A stretch of DNA of 64,000 bases from Halichondria panicea (lineage: Eukaryota > Porifera > Demospongiae > Suberitida > Halichondriidae), in NCBI RefSeq assembly GCF_963675165.1, contig NC_087388.1, forward strand, positions 3,016,800-3,080,799, in the 5' to 3' direction. Made by a program: the position numbers and the translations under genes. Positions within the stretch are counted from its first letter, which is position 1. Each line of letters opens with the position of its first letter. Of this stretch, positions 55,716 to 64,000 are shown piece by piece. Below the pieces are notes generated by a model. The model worked only from the letters and a program-made list of their open reading frames with translations, made no database searches and was not told where the DNA came from.

Positions 55716-57591
55716 TCACTTTCTTCTCTTGAGTTCTTCAAACCGGCGAGTAAGATCATCAAAATCCACATCACCTCCACCACTCGCTCCGCCAGTAGGT
55801 GGGAATTGTGTTTGTGGGACGGGAGGGAGGTCCAGAGCATCGCCTGTGGCTGGTAAAGCGGGGGGTTGGAATCCACTCTGAGGACCAGTGGGCTACAAGG
55901 AAATATCATATTATTATAATCCCACCTATTAGTGTGTAAACAAAAATACACGTACTAATAATACAACTACAAAGTAAATTAAGTACACCGACGTACGTAT
56001 GGAAGGTTAGGGTTGGAGGGTGGAGGTGGCTGTATAGGAGGGCCCGGATATGCAGGGGGAAGATTGACCTGTGGACAGTAATAGTATATATCAATTACAA
56101 AAACTGCAGCCAAACTAATACAACACAGACTGAGTCAACAGAAACCTGGCGTTCACGCTCTTTGTACACAAACTCACTGCTCCTCCATGAGGCTGAGATG
56201 GAGGAACTCCATTTGAGAGCCCACCGGTGGGCATTGCTGCATATGGGTTTTGCTTGGTCGGAAGAGGACCAGCTTGCTCTGGAATGTATGGCTTGGCTTC
56301 CTCGCCACCATTTGGAGGGGGAGGGGGAATATCATCCTCGTCCTAAGTAATTAGTAGCAAGGAAACATTAGTACATGTACACACAACCAGTAGCAAACTG
56401 TACACTACATGTGGACTTACAAGAAACATGGTAGGGTCTGGAGTGTAATCTACTTTGTAGTTTCGAGCAATTTCAAGCATGTAGTTTTCTACCAAAGATT
56501 TCTTAGGCGCTGAAGCTCCCAGTCGGTGAATGACTTTGGGATTGACTGTTGAGGACATGTTTGAGCGAGCTTGTTGAGCGAATGGCTTCCCAAACTTGTT
56601 CTCTAGTTGGTGAGCAATCTGCAATACACACAAATTGGGATAGCGACATACAAAAAACAGCAGACAGGAATATGCACTTTTGGACTTTTAGCACATAATC
56701 GTCTTGAGTATCGATTCGGTATGGAATGAATTAGTAAAGATAGGGTGCATGGGTATGCCCTCGTAAGCACTTGAACTTCTACATTGCAGTAAACTACTTT
56801 TGTTGTGTTTACCCCCAGCCATATCAGCATGAAACAATACTCAAGCAAGTATGCTCACCTGATTTAGTTCCTGAACATCTGCGGACAGTCTTGGAGCCAC
56901 CCATATCAATGTGGACACAGACTCGGCTAGGCTTTCCTCACAATACATCATTTGCTCCAGCATTCCAAACCTGGCCAAGAGTAGGTCACAGTAGAGCTCT
57001 ACCACTTCCATAGCCTCAACAAGGTAGTCTTCACGTATGATGTGCTCCACCTAGAGTGTTAATATGAGTCACATGTTGTTAGGTATGTGAACAAACTGCT
57101 ATCACATGAAAGTTACACATAAACATTATGACAGTGCATATTGAGACAAATTGGAACTATGATCCACTCACTCTGATTCTGGCTCTTTCAATCCGATTAT
57201 TCTTGATATAGTCTGCTATCTCTCTTCTTGCCTTCATAGCTACTTCAGCTATCAAAGAAAGGAGCACCGTGTATACCATGCACTTAAAATACATTAGAAA
57301 ATATGTACATATAACAACAATATTTATATATAGACAACGTACACCATGAGTTTACGTCAGTACACACACACACTAACCGCATCCCATAATCATTACGTTG
57401 GGACACTACAATGTCATACATGTATCAAATGAATCTCTATAGTATTAAAGTGATATGCACATTTAATTAACGTCCAAATGGCACTACAAAAAGTGATTCA
57501 TCAACTTACTCTTCTTCTTTTCTAATAGCTTGAGGCGATTGACGGATAGTCTAAGGTTAACCCTCAGTTTTTCTGCCTTGAAACTTGGCAT
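55716..57591 (-). CDS. IST1: IST1 (ESCRT-III-associated factor)
   Basis: Seven exons, 57510-57591, 57172-57248, 56859-57050, 56421-56618, 56178-56342, 55997-56068, 55716-55892, give 320 residues (human about 364). IST1 co-polymerises with CHMP1B and recruits VPS4 and spastin in membrane remodelling and cytokinesis. The N-terminal helical domain is intact: FKAEKLRVNLRLSVNRLKLL, RVEHIIREDYLVEAME, ELYCDLLLARFG, LAESVSTLIWVAPRL. A Pro-rich linker (PPPPPNGGEE, PPPPSNPNLPY) follows, shorter than in vertebrates. The C-terminal MIT-interacting motif DVDFDDLTRRFEELK is conserved and terminal. It starts divergently from the SOCS gene. Confidence 0.94.
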
Positions 57592-58221
57592 GTTTGACTC
57601 GACACAACGTGGAGGGTAAATGTTTCAGGTACGATCTAACGAGTATTAAATGGTAAAGGAACAAACGCAGTGAGACCAGACAAATTAATGCATGAGTATC
57701 CATGACATAATAAATAAACTCTCACACTATACTAGTACTAGTATAGTAGCACTACATCATGTCAGCATGCAACTTATGCAGTAGAAATTTGATCTAGATA
57801 GTTTGTAGCTGGAATACAAGCTTATCATACACAGGAAAGGAACTTACTTGTCTGTATTCAAGCTTTGTGAGCACTCTTCCACTGCACTAATAAAAAATTT
57901 AATGATTTTGTTTTTTGTTGCACCGATTAGTTGTAAGGCAGGTGACACACACATGACTAAAATGACGTCACTTATGCATTTCACGTTTTTGCATTGATCT
58001 AGACGACATCAAGAACAAATTCGACGGCGAGAGTTGTGTTGTGGACTACTTTAGCTGTGCTGTTTTGTTTGTTGTGTAATAGCAGCACCTAGTATACATC
58101 GAGGCTCCAGGCTCCTTTCTGCGTTACAGAATTTGGTGTGAACAAAACGCTACGGCAGGCGCACTGTAACTGTGAAATCCCGATCCAAGCCAGCCTCCTT
58201 GAGATACTTGAAAAGAACTAG
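57592..58221. promoter_or_regulatory. Divergent region IST1 / SOCS with CRE and 5' UTR exon
   Basis: A perfect palindromic CRE (TGACGTCA) lies at 57,963-57,970. A donor AACTAG|GTGAGT at about 58,221 marks the likely end of a non-coding first exon of the SOCS gene; acceptors near 58,440 (GATACAG) and 58,506 (AACAG) precede the coding exon. Transcription start sites are not determined. Confidence 0.5.
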
Positions 58222-58523
58222 GTGAGTGTAATTGTTATATCCAAGAGCTTTTTAACAAACGTTTTTAGAGACAGCTTTGTCTATGAACTACTGTAAGTTT
58301 AGTAATGGTACTGCTGGTGTGTTGCCATGTCACTCTATCTTATGATCTAGGCCAAAGGCAGTCGATGTGTACATGTTTGGCCATGATAAAATCGATAGTA
58401 TTATTATGACATGACAGTGATTTCTCTTGATTTGATACAGCCTTGTTATTCATGTATCCACCTTGTAAAATTTGTCTCATGCTATGTCACATTCCTTTCA
58501 TAACAGGCAAATTTTCTGTCAAA

Positions 58524-59756
58524 ATGCCTACAAAGCGAAACAAATCACAATCAGCAAGTGCAAGTCATGCAAGTGGTGGTGACTCAAAATTTAGTGGAAT
58601 GTTTTCTGCTCTGAAGACAAAATTACGACGCAGTAGAACTGGTTCTGTTGACGGTGATCCTAGTGACAAACTCTCTGAGTATCCAAGTGCAAAGTGTGCC
58701 ACATTGCCGGCCCGAGTTTCTGGCGTTGAAAGCACAAAGAAACCTAAAACCTTACATTGGATGGCTGGTTTGGTGGATGAGCTAGACTTTATTCCATCTC
58801 CTGTCAGCAGGGAGGATAGTGAAGAATCTGTTGATTCTGGATTTCATGGATTTCATCGAAGTCCCAGAATTGAAGAGAGAGGTAACAAAGTGATGGTCAT
58901 ACCAGCTAGCACTTCAGGTGGAGGAAAAATCTACGATGTGGCCACTGTCGAGAAAGCGTTTGGCCCATTGAAAGATGTTGGAAGGTGGTATTCAACATAC
59001 AGCAACTCTCGTCAACAACCTGTAGATGAGGGCCGATATGTCCACCGACCATTGCGCCTACAACACTCCCTTGATGAAGAAGAGCGACTAACATCTCGGC
59101 CACTACCTCCCATACCACCACCTGTGTCGAATCAAGCACCACCTGTGTCAAATCAAGCACCATCTGTGTTGAATCAAGCACCACGTATACCACCTCCCGT
59201 GCGTGATGATACTGTGTATGAGCATGTGGAGCAGCGAATGCTAGGAACCAATGGGCTGTGTCTAGGCCTTAGAGACCTCTCACATCATGGTTGGTACTGG
59301 GGACCTATTACACGAGTTGAAGCTGAAGAGCGACTAGGTAGTTATACTGACGGCACGTTTCTCGTAAGGGACAGTTCTGATGACAGATATCTTCTCAGCT
59401 TGAGTTTTAGGTCACAAGGAAAGACGTTACACACCCGGATCGAATACTCAAATGGTTGTTTCAGTTTCTACTCTTACCCAGATTCAGACAGCGAGGGCTT
59501 TCACTCTGTTGTTGAACTTATTAAGAAAAGCATGGAGCATTCCCAAGAGGGAGTATTTTGTTTCAGTAGAGCCCGGGCTTTGGGTTCGCCAGCTGTACCC
59601 GTTCGATTGTTGAAGCCTTTTTCACGCTATAACCATGTGCGTTCTCTACAGCATTACTGTAGGTTTGCGATTCGACAAAGTATTAGATTTGACTTGATTC
59701 GTAAACTACCTCTGCCACGTCACGTTCATGGTTTCCTAGAGCAATCACAATTCTGA
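58524..59756 (+). CDS. SOCS6/7-like SH2 and SOCS-box protein
   Basis: One coding exon, 410 residues from MPTKRNKSQ; the open frame extends 27 codons upstream, but that part crosses the likely splice acceptor. The SH2 domain (about residues 255-348) starts GWYWGPITRVEAEERLG and holds the phosphotyrosine-binding Arg in FLVRDSSDDRYLLSLSF. The SOCS box (about 365-410) has the elongin-binding SLQHYCRFAIRQ and the cullin-type LPLP segment. These proteins recruit a Cullin5 ubiquitin ligase to phosphotyrosine targets such as receptor kinases. Sequence is closest to vertebrate SOCS6 and SOCS7. The long N-terminal region is Ser-rich, with a 7-residue PPVSNQA tandem repeat (three copies, about 59,118-59,182) and a PPIPPP stretch that could bind SH3 domains. 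Confidence 0.93.
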   Translation: MPTKRNKSQSASASHASGGDSKFSGMFSALKTKLRRSRTGSVDGDPSDKLSEYPSAKCATLPARVSGVESTKKPKTLHWMAGLVDELDFIPSPVSREDSEESVDSGFHGFHRSPRIEERGNKVMVIPASTSGGGKIYDVATVEKAFGPLKDVGRWYSTYSNSRQQPVDEGRYVHRPLRLQHSLDEEERLTSRPLPPIPPPVSNQAPPVSNQAPSVLNQAPRIPPPVRDDTVYEHVEQRMLGTNGLCLGLRDLSHHGWYWGPITRVEAEERLGSYTDGTFLVRDSSDDRYLLSLSFRSQGKTLHTRIEYSNGCFSFYSYPDSDSEGFHSVVELIKKSMEHSQEGVFCFSRARALGSPAVPVRLLKPFSRYNHVRSLQHYCRFAIRQSIRFDLIRKLPLPRHVHGFLEQSQF

Positions 59757-60302
59757 AATTTGACTTTTACTCAAATCCATTAATTTTGTCAGTTCAATAC
59801 ACACTGTCAATGCAGTGTATACATGTGTGTCTTTTAGCTTTATGCTTTGACTAATTTTTTTGTATTCGACAGTGTTTTTAAACCAAAGTTTATACACAAC
59901 TAGTGTGTATGTATGTGAATTTGTGGTTATGTAAACATGCACCATTTGTGTCCTTATTTATATACATTATCCATACATTGTTCATTTATCAATTTGTGCG
60001 ATTGTGTACAATTTATGCACAGCAGCCGTGATTAATTTTCATTTGCACACTATAATGATAATATTATTATTAATTATCATAATTATCACACTTGTGGCAA
60101 TAATTACTTGAAACCAACAATCTAGTAGCTACACAATGATTATACGCATGATGGCCGGATATCATTAATTTTGTATGCACATGTGTATCACAAATTAACA
60201 ATTACATTTCAAAAAGAGAAATAATTTATACAAGTAAGTAGCTACATGTAGCAGAGAGGTAGAAAAGACATTAATCAAGTTAGGGCGATCAAAGTTTAAG
60301 CT
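59757..60302. other. Convergent 3' region, SOCS and SF3B3
   Basis: AT-rich sequence between the two stop codons, expected to contain both 3' UTRs. No gene seen. Confidence 0.5.
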
Positions 60303-63300
60303 TCAGAACGCATACTGTGTGCGGATATCTTCAAGCTTCTTTGAAACCTAACAAAGGAATATAGAAGTAAAATTATACTTTGCGGTTTCACATCACAACA
60401 AGCAATGAGTAATTATGTCCCTCTTTTCACCTCGTTAGGAGTCCTATCAAGATCTAAAGCGATTTCTCTCTTCTTGGCAGGGTCCATTGAGTTGTACTGC
60501 TCACACAGATCTCCGTCAATCACACTCTAAAATGGTGTACGAAGACGTAAGGATAGATATGCAGCATATAATGTACCTTCACAGGCAAGTAAAAAGAGCG
60601 GAAAGAAAGATGATCACGACCAATCATGCTGGGCAGTTCACTCCGAAGATGTAGCTCAAGATGTTGAAAGAAATCTATGTCCTAGAGTAGATCAAAGACA
60701 ACAATAATATTAACAGTCTTAAAAAAAACAGGAAATTGAAATCAGCAACACTGAATACACAATAACATAACTGTCTACATTGAGTCAATGCCTACATGTA
60801 TACCTCCCGAGAAGTAAATGGTACCATCATGCCCACAGTTCCTGATAGAGTGGTATACACTAAGAGCTCTGAACCACCAGGAATCAAGGTGGTCTTGTGC
60901 AAGGTGTTCACAGTCTCTCCCAGGTGGAACGAACAGATAACATTCGCCTATTCAATTGATAGTTATCTGAGCACTGTACACATGTGCACATAATTTGTAA
61001 CACATAGCAACATGAAGTGTAAGCAGTATTCATGCACGGAGTCTATATCTCTACACACCCACCTTCTGAGATGCACCACCAAGCATCCCTCTATCCCATA
61101 TCGCCTTGTTTCCAGTTGGATCTTCATCCACATCATCACTAACATCAGGAGCAAGCCGTGACTACAAGTGAACAGTACAGAGAGAAACAGTATAGAGGGC
61201 AAATGTGCATGTACACAGAACATATTAATACTGGCAGGAATTTTCTTGCTGAACGAAAAACACACATGCTTCTGTGGTTGACATGGCTACTACGAAAGCA
61301 CTACAACAGCCACATGCACCTGCAGCCACATATAGTTGATGCTGTCGCTCCATTAGTCAATTGGCACTATCTCAACTGGTCAACATGCACATAATTATAC
61401 ATGTATAACACTAATGCCAGCATTGAGAATTATCGGTTTCCTTACACGGCATGACAAGCACGCAACTGGTCAACATGTACATATATAACACAATGCCAGC
61501 ATTGAGAATTAATGGTTTCCTTACACGCATGACAAGCACAGTGTGGTCATGTCAACAAATTTAATCAGCAATAACGACAGGTGTACGTAGTGTATTGTAT
61601 TGTGTTGTCATGCAAAGGATTTGGGGCCTCTCAACAATTAGTGGTTACTGCACAAGAACAATTAATAGAGTATCCACTCACAAACTGCCCTGCCTAGAAT
61701 AAAGGTAAGTTAGTCATGTGAGAGCATGTATGCACTTCCAGCATTCCTTACAATGCATATGTTTCCAAATTTGTCAGCAGTAGCCACTGTGTTGAAGTCC
61801 AGCACACAGCAAGCTGTCATAAATCTACACATGTGTGTGAATGAATAGTTTTAACTTCGAGTACAAAGTGATACCTTTCACACAAACACTAAGAGGAAAA
61901 TCAAGCAAAGGGTACAACACTATCCAGGAAACAAGATGCTGACCTTTGACAGGTTTCATCAGCAAAGATAACAAGTTGATTCTCAACAGCCTTGTAGCGT
62001 ACAAAATGAACCGCTTCTTGTACATCAGACACATAGACTCTGTTGCCCATGGTCTGTATGTCCACAATCAGATTGGGAAGGTGCTTGTTCTCACACTTTC
62101 TCAGCATTTTCTTCTTCCCAATGTCGTATATCCTCAGCAGCTTGCCCATTCCCACTAGTAGGCGTCCTTGGAAGGGCGCCAACGCCACAGGTACATCATC
62201 AAGCGGAGTCTAGTAGATAACAAGCTACCTTTATAGGTTATATTTATAGAAAATCTCTCAAAAATATTACAGAATTGATAAGAGCAACACAATGAGAAGT
62301 AGCTGACGTACTAAGATTCACAATTCTGTACCATAAAACCTATGTAATTGAGAGAACACTACTTGGAGCATAATCATTATTACATGTATGAAGCTTAAGA
62401 GGGCACTAGAAAAAGTATTGTAAGACAATCATTAATATTTAAATAAATTATGCCTCAGACATCTGTTGGTCGTGGGAAATACACTACTAAGTACAGTACA
62501 AGTACAGTACATGATGCTGGTACACCTGTGTAGCAGTCTAACACTTTATAGGTAGACTGGTAAGTATGTATATACATGTGCATTGACAGTACTGACTATA
62601 CAGTGTCCACGTACTGAATAGACATGATTTAGACATGATATAGGAGTTAGTACTCCCATGATTACACTCACAGTATGCACATGCTCCAGCTTGGATCCAT
62701 CAGGGTTCAGCCTGAAGAGCACCAGTGCACCACCAGAACTGGTCCTGGGCGAGAGCATCATGTCTTTGGCTGTACCCACCACCACATACCACTCTGTGTC
62801 AGCACGTGATGTGAACGTGCACACAGCCACACTGAATGCAGCAACATTCTGGTCAAATTGAACTAAATCCAAGGTTCGACCCTGCAGCAATAAATAACTG
62901 TTCTTGTGTGTGCACCGCACCCCATATTGTTCACACAATGGAACTGATTTTAGAAGGGTATTATCTACATTGCAGTATGTGCATTGAGACACAGCACACT
63001 ATTCATAAGTACACTCTACAAAAAATAGTTTGAAACCTGCAACATTAATTGTGTACAACTCACATATGTATGCACGAAATCTTACGACAGAGAGTCAAAA
63101 TTAATTGAAGAGTACACCAAACAGTATCATACTATGCCACCTACATGTACACGCACAAGCATGCACTTTTCCTTTACCTCTGCGGGGTGCATGAGCCTAA
63201 GGCAAGAGGCCCACATTCCAGCACCAGCCTTGGGGGCTCCAAACATAGTCTCTGGCAGCTCTTGAGACAGAAATGACTCAGCAGCTTCTGCCGCGGCAAC

Positions 63301-63874
63301 CTAGACCGAGGAGTAAAATCAATTACTAAGACCTCTGATACACAGGTATAATTTATGTGCCAAGGCTTCACCTACGATACTTCAATACTAAGCTGCTGTT
63401 TTGCTATGGTTTACAGTAACATGCACTGATTTATAAATATTGACAGCACCCACCTGTTCTTCGTCACCAGCAGTCTGAACCATCTCCTCAGCCATAGCCT
63501 GCTTTCGATGAGCTTTGTACGACTCTGTGAAGGCATTGTGATCAGTCTCTATCAGCACCAGAGTTCGGCTAGGGGGGTGGACTGTGAGACGACGAGGGGT
63601 GAGTTGAAGGGGCGTTGATACTTGATTAAATACAACCCCTAGTTTTTCTAGAGAGAGGATACGCAGAGTGTTACTGGCAATGGCAACAATGCCTTCAGGG
63701 CACTGCTCAGAGGAGAATCCTGAAGCAAAGTCGAGGACATCATAAGAGAGTGGAGTGAGATGGAATCGAGACTGATAGTTGTAGCTGAGCCAACTCCTAC
63801 TTGATACAGCCAGAACACTCTCTGCGGATTGCATGAGCACTCGAAACAGCTTTACAGGACGAGTACCCATGTAC
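60303..63874 (-). CDS. SF3B3: Splicing factor 3B subunit 3, C-terminal part (SAP130)
   Basis: The last ten exons are in the window: 63454-63874, 63178-63300, 62672-62881, 61944-62209, 61752-61824, 61063-61161, 60804-60947, 60577-60681, 60431-60526, 60303-60347, giving about 527 of roughly 1200 residues. The 5' part lies beyond the right edge. SF3B3 is a three-beta-propeller scaffold of the U2 snRNP SF3b complex that helps hold the branch-site pocket. Conserved blocks: [89 protein letters not shown] and the terminal DIRTQYAF. Phases are consistent throughout. Only the minus-strand intron reaches 63,875-64,000. Confidence 0.95.
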
Positions 63875-64000
63875 CTGCACAACCACATAATATAAAATTA
63901 TGTTGCACTTAAAGTGAATGTTTACAAATTTTCCGCAAAGATTCATAGTAACTCTATCGACAGTTAGTCTAAAGCCTTCCAACGTTACATAAACATTGTA
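63875..64000 (-). other. SF3B3 intron sequence at window edge
   Basis: Minus-strand sequence upstream of the acceptor (GGTTGTGCAG) at 63,875. I see no further SF3B3 exon before the window ends. Confidence 0.6.

Noticed and set aside
58906-59193. 95-residue minus-strand frame with VLDSTQ repeats
   Set aside because: Antisense shadow of the PPVSNQA repeat in the SOCS gene.
61681-61692. A 12-nt SF3B3 microexon (AGQF) between two splice-like sites
   Set aside because: The neighbouring exons join without it and then align gap-free to the human protein. It would be an insertion with no other support.
1-64000. CRISPR array, prokaryotic operon or defence system
   Set aside because: No regularly spaced identical repeats; coding is intron-rich eukaryotic and transposon-derived. 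Repeats seen are inverted or dispersed.

Overview
This is nuclear genomic DNA of a multicellular animal. Genes are split into many short exons (down to about 30 nt) with GT-AG introns. The gene set includes animal-type genes such as a SOCS6/7-like SH2 plus SOCS-box protein, EDRF1 and a cytosolic-type sulfotransferase. Short introns, high gene density, AT-rich spacers full of TAGCTAGC and ATGCATGC motifs, and many small inverted-repeat transposons fit an early-branching marine invertebrate, most plausibly a sponge. That placement is inference; no rRNA or mitochondrial marker is present.

Bases 1 to about 16,800 are a gene-poor, transposon-rich zone. It holds remnants of a THAP/P-element-like transposase, a decayed IS630/Tc1-like DDE transposase, two fragments resembling the N-terminal part of Crypton-derived recombinases, a fringe-like fragment, a BEN-like fragment, the 3' end of a non-LTR retrotransposon, a complete non-autonomous element with 15-bp terminal repeats and a 5-bp target duplication, and many hairpin elements. 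An intronless phospholipase D gene with one apparent frameshift follows (16,840-18,910), then 2.8 kb of further repeats.

Bases 21,741-64,000 are gene-dense. I assembled exon models for ten genes: EDRF1 (+, 26 exons, 1236 aa), MRPL52 (-, 5 exons, 100 aa), SACM1L/Sac1 (+, 17 exons, 594 aa), membrane dipeptidase (-, 8 exons, 404 aa), OSTC (+, 2 exons, 149 aa), a tandem HCCA-isomerase/GST-kappa-like protein (-, 9 exons, 417 aa), EXOSC8/Rrp43 (+, 10 exons, 274 aa), ATP6V0D (-, 7 exons, 347 aa), IST1 (-, 7 exons, 320 aa) and a SOCS6/7-like gene (+, one coding exon, 410 aa). The last ten exons of SF3B3 (-) run off the right edge. Every complete model closes in frame, and most lengths are close to the human proteins. 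A truncated, frameshifted sulfotransferase sits inside EDRF1 intron 12.

The genes nearly alternate in orientation, so neighbours share short divergent promoters (164-234 bp between start codons for three pairs, longer for IST1/SOCS) or converge tail to tail. They are mostly housekeeping functions (RNA decay and splicing, phosphoinositide turnover, N-glycosylation, vacuolar acidification, ESCRT, mitoribosome), not a pathway cluster. I found no CRISPR array, prokaryotic operon or clearly new multi-gene system. The most unusual items are the two-domain isomerase with different active-site residues in each half, a dipeptidase with an N-terminal anchor, a GC-AG intron, the nested sulfotransferase, and a transposon family with 5-bp target duplications.
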